Part shown: positions 46,959 to 56,947 of the stretch, piece by piece | Numbering within the stretch: position 1 is the first letter of the stretch | Layout: each line of letters opens with the position of its first letter | NCBI GenBank assembly: GCA_037176725.1 | Contig: JAZBRS010000029.1 | Coordinates: 122,235,001 to 122,299,000, forward strand | DNA length: 64,000 nt | From: Posidonia oceanica | Taxonomy: Eukaryota > Streptophyta > Magnoliopsida > Alismatales > Posidoniaceae | Direction of reading: 5' to 3' | Program-made: the position numbers and the translations under genes | Notes under the pieces: model-generated | The model's database searches: none | Seen by the model: only the letters and a program-made list of their open reading frames with translations | Told to the model about the DNA's origin: nothing

Positions 46959-47000
46959 TGCAATTTCCATCGAAGCGTCGGGCATTCGACGGACAATTGC
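46959..47000 (+). other. Gag zinc knuckle, variant CHHC
   Basis: C-x2-H-x4-H-x4-C (CNFHRSVGHSTDNC), a variant of the usual CCHC knuckle and the form I recall from Ogre/Tat gags. Binds RNA. Confidence 0.75.
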
Positions 47001-48059
47001 TACTCCCTGCGGAACGCAATTCAGGACCTGATCGAATCAGGAATGATTGTGATTGACACGCACGAGGCATCCACTCAAGCACACACACATGCATCTGCAC
47101 ATTCAGCTGTTCCCCCTCATTCCGACATCATCCACCAACCCCTACCGGAGTACACTTATTCGGCAGGGGCTGGAACCTCAGGCATCCATTCTATCTTTCC
47201 TTCTGGGCCTGCTACCTCCGTGGTAGACCCTTCTGATCTCATCTCTGACATTTCTGAGCCTTTCCCTGTAAATCTTTATCTCGCGGCAGTTGCCAGCTCC
47301 GAGTCGGGAGTTCACACGATTCGACCGCGTGCCAGGCCGGAGCGCCCCTTCGTGCCCCCCGCTGTGCTTCCTCAGGCTCAATCCCCTGTACACCTCCTAG
47401 CTAGGGCCCAGCCTAGATCCCCTATCCACCTCTTAGGGCGACCTCAGCTAGGATCCCCTGTACACCTTCTAGGCAGACCTCAACCTGCCCTAGCCTTCCC
47501 ACCCCAACAACCATACCCTCTAGGTAGACCTCAATACCCAGTAGGTCCCCTTGTAACCCCTCCTGTGCTCGCAACACGTGCTCTGGTGGTTATTGACTTA
47601 ACCCTGGACACCCATCGCGTCCCTTACAGCTACGCCACAGAAATGTGTGCAGAAGTAACGCAATTGGGGAGGGTCTACAGACCCCCAGCATCGGCAATTA
47701 GGCCAAACCACCCCAGACCTGCTATGCCCCCTCCCTCTAGCCAACCCATAGCAGATCTGACCTCGAGCCAGCCTGTAGCTAGCCAAACCCCTGCCTAACC
47801 TGTAGTAACCCAGCTTCCTGCCACTACCCCCTTAGAGCCTGCCAGAACTACCCTTCCCATTGCCAAAAAGAGCCAACCTAAGGCAGACTTGACCTCCCAG
47901 CTTAAGAAGGTCAAAGCCGACATTTCCATTTGGGACCTAATCCACACCTTTGCCGAACATCGCGAGGCTTTTCTTCGCGTGTTCTAGGCTGCCCGTGTGT
48001 CCCAGTCTATTGAGCCTTCAGCCTTGGAGAGCATGGTAGGGATGATTGCGGAGCCCCTG

Positions 48060-48450
48060 GTCATCTCTTTTACAAGTGATGAGCTGCCTCCGGCGGGGAT
48101 TAATCATAACCAACCCCTGTTCGTCACGGTCCAGTTCAAAAGCTTTCGCATTCCCCTAACACTGATTGATAATGGGTCAGGCCTTAACGTCTGCCCCTTG
48201 CGTACTGCAACCAAGCTCGGATTCAAAGCCGAGGATATCACGCCAGCCATGAAGGGAATGACAGCTTTTGACAACACCCACCATGACGCTCTGGGGATTC
48301 TGATTATTCCTCTCGCCATTGGCCCGGTCGTCTTCGATGTAGAATTCTATGTCGTCGACTTGAAGCCAAATTTCAATCTTCTGCTTGGGTGCCCTTGGCT
48401 CCACAAGCATCAGGTCCTTCCTTCGACCCTCCATCGGATGATAAAGTATC
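48060..48450 (+). other. Aspartic protease domain
   Basis: LIDNGSGLNVCP with the likely catalytic Asp at 48168, followed by VDLKPNFNLLLGCPWL, the usual second half of Ty3/gypsy proteases. DNG replaces DSG/DTG, as in other Tat elements. Confidence 0.85.
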
Positions 48451-48650
48451 GTCGTGGCGATGATCTCATTGTCGTCATGGCGGAGAACTTTGAGAAGGAG
48501 CGGATCGAGGCAGTCTCCCCCGTGTCTTCGCAAACTATCCCATTTGACCCCGAGACTTCTGAAGCTCTATATCGCGTTAATCGGTGCGAGCCGGTTAACT
48601 TCATTCCTGATCTTGAACGTGTCAACTCCTTGGCCGTTCACAGCAACCCC

Positions 48651-48790
48651 ATCCGAATGGTCGAGAATGTATGTCATAGGTGGGGTTACGTAAAGGGCAC
48701 ACCGCTCGGGCGTCATGGCCAGGGGATCGCAGAGCCGATCGTAGCGGTGGAGCGGATGAAATCTGAAGGCCTCGGTTACGAACCCAAGCT
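48651..48790 (+). other. G-patch-like segment after the protease
   Basis: GYVKGTPLGRHGQGIAEPI then SEGLGYEP fits the glycine spacing of G-patch domains. Such a segment after protease occurs in betaretroviruses and, as I recall, in plant Tat-type polyproteins; there it binds nucleic acid. Confidence 0.6.
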
Positions 48791-50720
48791 CAACGAAGAT
48801 CACTGCCTTCAGCTCAAGGATCAAGAGCCAGCCATCCCCAGAGACCTCACTAACTTTACCAGTGCAGGGGTTCTGGGATCAACTGATGATCAAGCCGCGG
48901 TGCCGGCAGAATACAGGGTCTGCATTGAGGACTACTACTCGGATGAGGAGCAGTCTGGCACAACAGAGGCAGTCCCAGCTGGCACAACAGAGGCAGTAAT
49001 CAGAGCAGAGGCCACACAGTCAGTCTATTCAGCTCTTCCTCTGGCAGAAACAGCAGGCAGCTCAGCAGGTCCTGTGGCAAAACTGGCAAGCACTCACACT
49101 CTTACAGCCACATCTGCATCACTAGTACAGTCAGCAGCAGTGCAGGAGTCAGAGACACTCCTTCTGGTAGAATCAAGCATGCTACCAGCGGTCATAGTTA
49201 CATCAGTGCCACTGTCCCTCCCTTTGGAAGGGCAGTCAATCAATACAGTCAGCAGCGCGGCTCAGCCCGCTCCCACAGCCACACCTTCAGGAATGCAGCC
49301 GGTGCAGTCCGCTTCGCATCCTCCTGACAACAAGCAGCAGCTCTCATGGCAAGACCCCATGGCGTCAGAGGCTGTACTCTCTCAGTTACGGCCCGATACA
49401 AAGAGCCAACTGAACACTACACTCTCTGGGCCCTTGAGCCCTCAGAAGAGCGTCTCTGCCTACTCTTCACCCGCAACAGTGACCCAGGCAGCTTATCCAT
49501 CTGTGGCACCACTGACCTGTCTATTTGGGCCTTCTACATCAGAGTTGCCGCCATCGGACGTGCCCGTGAACCAGATCATGCAGATTCCAAGGGCAGCAAT
49601 CTGTCTTGCAGCCGGGCCAGTGCTGCAGGCCCCCGGTGCCTACTACGTCGACTCCCCCTCAGACGAGGAAGAAGGAGTGGCGATAGATGCCCAGGTCGAT
49701 TCTTGGATGTCCGATTTAGAGCTACTTTATCAAGAACAGCTCAAGTCGATAACAGAAGACCTGGCAGAGCATCAAGCTGCAGAAAGGAAAGGGAAAGCCG
49801 TGGTTACGGACCCTCCTCTGCGAGAAGACCATGCCTCTGTCATGGTCCTGGAAGAAGACTCAGCAGCGCCGGACTCCCCTAGGCCAGATGAGCTCATCAC
49901 TCTCCGACCAGAAGGCGGGTCTAGGTGGTTTGTGCAACACATGCCTCACCAGAGCAGAATAGCAAGCGGTAGTGCCCAGATCAGCCGCCAGTCCGGCATA
50001 CCCTCCACAAGCACACTAGAAGACTCAGAGGAGGGAGCATCAGCAGTCCAAGCAGCAGCAGTAACAGAGCAGAAAGCAGAATCAGTAACAGAGTTGCTAG
50101 AAGCCTCAGCAGCAGAACAGTCAGCAGTTTCAGCAGCAGAGTCAGCAAGGCCCTTAGCAGTATCAGTAGAGCACTCAGCAGAATCAGTTAGGCCAGAGCA
50201 AGCAGTAGAAGGAGTTGCTGGGACGGAGGTCGCACACTGAGGCTACAAGAATACCCGAGTGAGCGTGACCATCCTAAAGCGTCACCAGGGCCAAGCAGCG
50301 GAACACATACACTCTTTCGACATCACAAGTCCTTCTTTTGAGAAAGAGATCCTCTCGGAACTTATTGCTTATGGAGAGGAGGACGATACGGGCATGGATG
50401 AGATTGACGAACCGTTGCCCGAGTTCCGGCCCTATGACGACGACCCAGAAGGCCCCAACTTCCATGTTGAAGAAGAAACAGAGGTTGTCAACATCGGCAC
50501 AGCTGAGGAAGTCAGAGAAGTTCGTATCAGTGCTCAGCTGTCCTCCCAGGCTCGAGCGGAATTCATCGCATTCTTGAAAGAATATGCGGATGTCTTCGCC
50601 TGGAGTTACGAGGATATGGTCAGCCTTGACATAGAGATAGTGGTGCACAATCTGCCCTTAAACCCGGATGCCAAGCCAGTAAAGTAGAAGCTAAGAAGAT
50701 GGCGACCGCAGTGGCTGCTC

Positions 50721-51400
50721 ATGATCAAAGAAGAGATAATGAAGCAGCTCAGAGTCAACTTTCTGAAGGTCATTCTTTACCCTGAGTGGCTGGCAAACAT
50801 TGTACCTGTGCCCAAGAAAGATGGCCGAATCCGGATCTGCATCGACTATAGGGACCTGAACAAGGCGAGTCCCAAGGACGACTTCCCCTTGCCTCACATT
50901 GACGTCCTAGTCGACAATACAGCAGGCCACAAGATACTCTCCTTCATGGACGGCTTTTCTAGATACAATCAAATCAAAATGGCAGAAGAAGACATGGAAA
51001 AGACTTCATTCATCACCCCTTGGGGAGTCTTCTGCTACCAAGTCATGCCGTTCGGTCTGAAGAATGCTGGTGCGACCTATCAGAGGGCCATGACTGCGCT
51101 GTTCCACGACCTCATGCACCAAGAAGTGGAGGTCTACGTAGACGACATGATTGCTAAAACCAAAGAGCCTGAAGATCATCTTACCTGTCTCAAAAAGCTC
51201 TTTGACCGTCTACGGAAATACAAATCGCGCCTGAATCCCAAGAAGTGCGTATTCGGGGTGTCTTCTGGCAAGCTGCTCGGCTACATTGTTAGCCAAAGGG
51301 GGATTGAAGTGGACCTGATGAAAGCAAAAGCCATCGTGGACATGCCACCCCCCAGAACTGAAAAGGAGGTCAGAAGTCTGCTTGGGCGTTTACAGTATAT
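50721..51400 (+). other. Reverse transcriptase domain
   Basis: YPEWLANIVPVPKKDG, YRDLNKASPKDDFPLP, MPFGLKNAGATYQRAM and the catalytic YVDD at 51135-51146 are all intact. Uninterrupted between the stops at 50685 and 51906. Confidence 0.97.
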
Positions 51401-51529
51401 CAGCCGCTTTATTGCACAGCTTACGCCCATCTGTGAACCCATATTCAAGCTCCTGAGGAAGAATGCGCAAATCGACTGGAGCGAGGAGTGTCAGGCTGCA
51501 TTTGCCAAGATCAAGCAGCTGTTGATCAA

Positions 51530-51905
51530 GCCTCCTGTCCTGGTCCCCCCTACACCAGGGAGACCTTTGCTTCTCTACCTTTCTACCACGCAGCATTCCA
51601 TGGGTGCCGTCCTTGGCCAACATGACGAATCTGGTAGAAGGGAGCGCGCCATCTATTACCTGAGCAAGAAGTTTAATGAATGCGAAGCCAGGTACAGTAC
51701 ACTAGAGAAGACCTGCTTGTCCCTTGTCTGGGCTGCACAGAAACTAAGGCACTACATGATGGCATACCCAGTTCAGCTCTTATGCCGGCATGATCCTATC
51801 AAGTTCCTCTTTCAGAAGCCGGCCATGGTAGGCAGATGTGCTAAGTGGCAGGTGTTATTGTCTCAGTACGACATCACCTTTGTCACACAGAAATCCATGA
51901 AGGGT
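51530..51905 (+). other. RNase H domain of Ty3/gypsy type
   Basis: RPLLLYLSTTQHSMGAVL, YYLSKKF and YSTLEKTCLSLVWA follow reverse transcriptase directly. In Tat elements this copy is thought to have become a non-catalytic tether; the first Asp of the usual D-E-D-D set is missing (LYLST). Confidence 0.85.
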
Positions 51906-52034
51906 TAGGCCATGGCAGACCATCTTGCTGACCTTCCTCTGCCCGAATACCAACCCCTCCAAACGCAGTTCCCTGACGAGGACATCCTCTTCGCAATGGA
52001 GGACTTTGAGGAGAAAAATCCTGAAGAACAAGAG

Positions 52035-52420
52035 GAATGGCAGCTCTACTTTGATGGTGCAGTCAACAAAAAGGGCCTAGGCGTAGGCGCAGTGCTGACC
52101 ACGCCCCAAGGACAGATGATTCCCTTCGCGAGGAAGCTGACTTTCACCTGCACAAACAATGAAGCTGAATATGAAGCATGCATCCTAGGGTTGAAAGTCG
52201 CCCTCGAGCATAAGGCGCAGAAGCTGCATGTGCACGGTGATGCCATGCTGGTGATTTCTCAAGTGAACGGCGACTGGAAGACAAAGGATCCCAAGCTTGT
52301 GCCGTATCACGAACACCTACTGAGGCTGATGGAAGAATTTGAGAGCATCTGCTTCACATACATGAACAGAGCCAAGAACGCGTACGCAGACGCATTGGCA
52401 ACTTTGGCATCCTGGCTCAC
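52035..52420 (+). other. Archaeal-type second RNase H (aRNH)
   Basis: YFDGA (Asp at 52053), NNEAEYEA (Glu at 52167), HGDAMLVISQ (Asp at 52239) and NAYADALA (Asp at 52389) give a complete D-E-D-D set. A second RNase H between RNase H and integrase is the mark of the Tat lineage. Confidence 0.93.
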
Positions 52421-52619
52421 TATATCTGAAGACGGTACAGTGGATGTATCTATTACTCACGTTGAGCAGCCTGCACACTGCCTGAACATAGAAGAGGCAG
52501 ATCCAGTAGAGGAGCAGTCCTGCTATCAAGATATAAAATCTTTCCTGGCGTCTGGCAGCTTTCCTCCTGATGCCACGGCAACAGACAAGAGAACTCTGGC
52601 GCGTCTGGCGTCAAAGTAT

Positions 52620-53420
52620 GTGTTGGGGGCCGGGCAGCTCTACAGAAGGTCATACAATCAAATGCTACTGCGCTGCCTGAACAAATCGGAGGCTGACACG
52701 CTGATGCTTCAAGTGCATGCAGAGACCTGTGGCCCGCACATGAACGGCGTCCTCCTGGCCAAGAAGATCATGCTGCAAGGATATTTCTGGCAGACCATGG
52801 AAGCAGACTGCTGCCGGTTTGTGCGTAGATGCCACAACTACCAGATCCATGGTAACTTCATCAAGGCCCCTCCACAACAGCTGCATAACATGTCCTCGCC
52901 ATGGCCCTTCTCCACCTGGGGGATCGATGTCATCGGCGCCATCCACCCCGCTGCTTCAAATGGTCATTGTTACATCCTGGTAGCGATCGATTACTTCACC
53001 AAGTGGGTGGAAGCAGCCTCTTATAAGACAGTCACCGCTGTGGCAACAGAAAAATTTATCAAGAACAATATTGTTGCCCGATATGGGGTCCCGCACTCTG
53101 TCATCTCTGATAATGGCACAAACTTCATTGCCAAAAGGATCGAGGAATACCTGCAAAGTCTCAAGATCAAGCATCATCGATCCTCGCCTTATCGGCCACA
53201 GATGAACGGAGCGGTGGAGTCTGCAAACAAGAACATTGTCAAAATCCTGAAGAAGATGGCAGAAACCCACAAGGATTGGCATGACAAGCTCCCGTACGTG
53301 CTCTGGGCGTACAGGACATCAATCCGGACCTTGACGGGAGCCACCCCATACTCTCTGGTGTACGGAATGGAAGCGGTGCTACCTATTGAAGTAGAGATCC
53401 CCTCTCTGCGGATCCTATGA
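52620..53420 (+). other. Integrase: zinc finger and D,D35E core
   Basis: The HHCC finger reads CHNYQ at 52830-52844: the last Cys is Tyr (codon 52839 TAC; B and C have TGC/Cys), so the finger is broken. The core is intact: Asp at 52926, Asp at 53109 and Glu at 53217, 35 residues between the last two. Inserts cDNA into the genome. Confidence 0.93.
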
Positions 53421-53762
53421 GAAGCTGAGTTGGAAGAGGCAGAATGGGTCGAAGACCGCTGCGTCCAACTAAATCTGATTGATGAGTGCAGACTGCAAGC
53501 TATGCACAACGCTCACTGCTACCAGAAGCGGATGGCTAGAGCATTCTTGAAGAAGGTCCAGCCCAGAAACTTTCAGCCAGGGGACCTTGTCTTGCGCGCC
53601 GTTCATTTTCCTGATGGTCGAGGGAAATTCCGACCCAATTGGCGTGGCCCCTTCGTGGTCAAGCAGATCTTCTCGGGAGGCGCTGTAGCTCTTGAGGATA
53701 TGGACCGGGTCGAGTAGTCTGAGCCCGTCAACCTCTGCTATCTCAAGAAGTACTATCAGTAG

Positions 53763-55232
53763 TCGAAAGCGGTCCCGTTGCCGATGCCCTTCTCTCACTT
53801 ACACACTTGCATTCTCATTTCTTGCATTCTTGTCCTACCTGCATCTTCTATCTATCCTACTCTAGCATCCTCTCTATTCAAATCATCATCATCATCCTTT
53901 CAACTTGCATCAATTCTCTTCAAATCATCATCGTCATCCTCTCAAATCATTACATCTTTGGCCCGGTGATGAAAACCGGAAGTGCTTGCCTGCTCTGGAA
54001 GGAGTCCGCCCTACCTCACTCGGCACTACTTAGATGTCTTAGCTAGTGAGGGAGCCACCATCAATCAGGACAGGCGAAATGCCTAATCTCATAAGGACAT
54101 ACACCTCTAAGGGAGAAAAAAATCTTAGGATGTGAGTCTGAGAAAAGTGAGAGTAGACGCCTAGGCTTGGGCACATCCAAGGAATAGAAGACGAAGACAG
54201 AAGCCGGCCCTAGAGATAGGGGTGTGCAGTCTAACCCTGCTCCTTCTACCCATCACACAGCAGACCCAAAGCCCAGATCCATCACGACTCAAGCACCCTT
54301 CTTTTGCCACCAAAATGGGGATAACAAAAGCCTGAAAAAAAAAAAGAAGAGAAAAGGAAATCAAACAAGCAAAAAAAAAGAGATAGAACAAAAACAAAAA
54401 AGGGGAAAAAGCAAAAAACAAAAAAAGAAGAAAAAGGCAAAATGCAGCCCGAAAAACACAGGCACCATTATCCCCCGTACTTTACTAGAGATCCCTAGCA
54501 TGTCGAGCTCAAAAGGGTCCACCACTTCCCTCCTAGAGCAAACACTCACCCTCTCCCAGCTAGGGGCAGAGAAAGACTGCATACCTATGAGAGAGAAATA
54601 AAAAAAAAAGAGCAGAAAGAGTAGGTGTAGGTCCTGAGAGTTCGGCAAGAAGCCTGTCCTCACCACACCACCACCTGTACAAATGCCAACACCTGTTTCG
54701 GAGCGCCACTAGCGAGCCAAGAGTCTAGGTAGGGCCCAGTGAGTCAGGGACCACTCCATTCCTAAGGCAGCAGGCACCAAAGCACTCCGTATGCTGAGGG
54801 CATCCAAGCATACCCATCCATCTAAGCATACTAACCACTTCATAAGCATATTAATCACTGCATCATGCATACATGCATCCTCTTCTATCATTCCTCTTCT
54901 ATCAATCATTCCGCTCTGCAACTCGCTTCGACCCTGAGACAGTACTTCTCCCCAGCAGAGCGCATTGGCGCTGCTCAAGCTGCGCTGGTCCAGATCTCCT
55001 GCCAGCCCTCGCCCCTGTGTCCACAGGACTGCTGCAGATTCCCCTTGCTCATCGTTGCTTAACTACTATGTTCTGATCTTTAACTGCTAGATGCATATTG
55101 AACTACATTGTCAGCCTCAGATTCTGCTCTCTGTCAAAGATTATATGCCTATGTGATCTGACTGTTTGCGATGGTAATAGCAGGTACCTTCAAGCTCTAC
55201 AGCTATCAGCCTGTACCTCTGCGATCTGCGCA
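53763..55232 (+). other. Element A spacer between pol and the extra ORF
   Basis: No supported gene. Conserved blocks at 53967-54059 and 54730-54803, A-rich low complexity at 54334-54440, and an acceptor-like site at 55192. All have counterparts in B and C. Confidence 0.6.
55192..55193 (+). other. Splice-acceptor-like AG before the extra ORF
   Basis: CTGAC (branch-like) at 55168-55172, then AATAGCAG/GTAC, 39 bp before the ATG at 55233. C has CTGAC...CTATAG/GTAC and B CTAAC...CTGCAG at matching places. Confidence 0.35.
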
Positions 55233-56411
55233 ATGGGCTTTCCTACTCTGTTAACTCCAGCACACTGCTCGGAAACCCTGCGAGAATGGATCGGCAGGCT
55301 CACTCAAGAAGACTGTGAGAAGTTGCGCCTCTGGGGGATCCCAACTAAACTGCTGAAGGCTGCTGACGTGGAAGTCAGCCGTCACCTTCTGTGTGCCGCC
55401 GCTAGATTCTCGAAACCGGAGCACCATGTCTTTCGCTTCAGCAGAACTGAGCTTACACCCACACTAGAAGAGGTGCGTCGGATCTGCGGCTTCTCCAAGA
55501 TCATGGGGCCGCCTATCTTCATGAGGCACGACGGATATCTCGAGGTCCTAAGCCAACTAACTGGGCTCCCTACTCGAAGCTGCCAGCAAAGACTGATCTG
55601 CACCAGTGGATCTGAACCCATGCTTCGCCTTACGCACTTCGTTGATGTCATGAAGAAGCGCGTCGAACTCGGAGATGAGCTGTGGCTCCGAGGGTTTCTC
55701 ATCCGCTTCCTGGGCGAGCTAATCTTTACTCATGGCCGACTGACAGTGGCCATCGAGGTTGCAGAGATAGCACTTGCTGTGGTGACCCGGCAGATAGACC
55801 TGGCACCAGTTGTTCTGGCAGAGACGTATCGCGGGCTGGACCGCATTTCACATCGCTGCCGCCACTTCCACGGCTGCGGGGCACTTATACAAGTCTGGCT
55901 AGCTGCACACTTAGAGATGAACCTTCTGCGCCCCCAGGTGCATGCTTTTGAAGCTTACTGCAGCAGCGGCCGTGCCAAGACAGTCAAGAGCGTCAAAGAA
56001 GAATACGAAAGGCTATCAGCACTGACTGATGACGCTGTAACCTGGCGTATCATCCCCTCTGAGGTCGAGCCATTCACTGTCTTTTTCAACGCGCGTGACA
56101 TGCAGCTAATTGTGCTGCCAGGATTCACTGCGGGTGTGGAATACCACCCTATCAGGGTCATGCGCCAGTTTGGCTTCCGGCAAGGCGCCTTTATTGACAG
56201 CACAGCACCCAAGCTTCTGCAGACATACCCTCTTAGCACGACTGCCCCAACAAAGAAGCTGGCCAATCTAATGCAGCATGGAGTGCGATCAACAGACGTC
56301 GCAGCTGCAAGAGGTGTAGGATGTACCCCTGAGTACCTGACCGAGGTCCAAGAGCTCTGGCCTATCAATGAAATCCCGCCAGGCGGCCCTCTATTCCCCG
56401 ACTCCAGGTAG
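55233..56411 (+). CDS. Extra 3' ORF of element A: DUF7745-type protein
   Basis: 392 codons, open throughout. The ATG at 55233 (MGFP) is chosen because B and C align from the same Met; the frame stays open a further 45 codons upstream. Motifs: SRHLLCAAARF, HVFRFSRTELTPTLEEV near residue 75, APVVLAETYRGLDRI with HRCRHFHGCGALIQVWLAAHL near 185-225, and VEYHPIRVMRQFGF near 310. This run matches the plant DUF7745 family as I remember it, probably related to the plant mobile domain. No signal peptide or membrane segment, so not envelope-like. The stop at 56409 comes nine codons early: B and C continue through a basic KKAR tail (TAG replaces AAG). Function unknown; no catalytic motif recognised. It lies downstream of integrase, in sense, likely reached by splicing. 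Confidence 0.8.
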   Translation: MGFPTLLTPAHCSETLREWIGRLTQEDCEKLRLWGIPTKLLKAADVEVSRHLLCAAARFSKPEHHVFRFSRTELTPTLEEVRRICGFSKIMGPPIFMRHDGYLEVLSQLTGLPTRSCQQRLICTSGSEPMLRLTHFVDVMKKRVELGDELWLRGFLIRFLGELIFTHGRLTVAIEVAEIALAVVTRQIDLAPVVLAETYRGLDRISHRCRHFHGCGALIQVWLAAHLEMNLLRPQVHAFEAYCSSGRAKTVKSVKEEYERLSALTDDAVTWRIIPSEVEPFTVFFNARDMQLIVLPGFTAGVEYHPIRVMRQFGFRQGAFIDSTAPKLLQTYPLSTTAPTKKLANLMQHGVRSTDVAAARGVGCTPEYLTEVQELWPINEIPPGGPLFPDSR

Positions 56412-56947
56412 CCAAAGAAGGCCCGAACCGGCTAGGGCACTTATGCAGCTACTATGTAGTTTCTCTTCAAGTTATGCTGTATCTTTTGGCCTGACACAGG
56501 CATGTAATCAACAGTTCCTTCAATGCAAAAGCGTTTTCTGCTACCTACTTGCACTTCAAGGCTATTCAATGCATTGCATATTCATTGCCAACATCCTCTT
56601 GGGCCCTCTGGCCAGACTTGCAGCCAACACAACGCAGGAAAGTCCTCAGCAGCCAATCCGGAGTCCAGAATCTCTGCAGACCCGCGCCGGCAAGCCACGC
56701 CATCCTGCGTCCCCAGCTGAGTCATCATCATCTACGGGCTGGCACCCCCAACTGCTCGGCGATAGGTCTGTCAACCTGTCATCTCCTGCGGGCTGGTACC
56801 CCAAACTACTCGTCTGACAAATACGTCAGCTTTGTCTTCACCTTCTGCTCTTGATACCAAGGATGCGCTGGCCAACCCTTGGTGTCATCTCGACACCAGG
56901 GGCATCTTTTGATCGCCCCTTGGTATCATTCTCCCCTCTTTGCCGGC
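56412..56947 (+). other. Element A sequence after the extra ORF
   Basis: No gene. Conserved with B (15679-16125). Includes an inverted pair CTTGGTGTCAT...GACACCAGG at 56878-56901 and a repeated CAAGGATGC/CCCTTGG segment. Confidence 0.5.

Larger units (their letters stand above)
44946..53762 (+). pseudogene. gag-pol: Element A gag-pol polyprotein, one frame with ten premature stops
   Basis: Every domain lies in one frame for 8817 bases, with no frameshift. Start MAQYVSEL at 44946; natural end YYQ then TAG at 53760. Order: proline-rich N-terminus, capsid, zinc knuckle, linker, protease, G-patch-like segment, a long A/S/V/Q-rich linker (48840-50240), reverse transcriptase, RNase H, archaeal RNase H, integrase. 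Stops: 45939 TGA, 46107 TAG, 46236 TAA, 47796 TAA, 47985 TAG, 50238 TGA, 50685 TAG, 51906 TAG, 53418 TGA, 53715 TAG. Where B or C can be compared (51906, 53418, 53715) the older codon is CAA/CAG or CGA, so these are C-to-T decay. Not translatable as a whole; it would need help in trans to move. Confidence 0.95.

Noticed and set aside
45939..53717. Stop-codon readthrough or recoding to express gag-pol
   Set aside because: Ten stops of all three types at scattered places, none shared with B or C at comparable sites; decay is simpler.
55233..56411. Envelope gene
   Set aside because: No signal peptide, membrane segment or glycoprotein features; motifs point to DUF7745.
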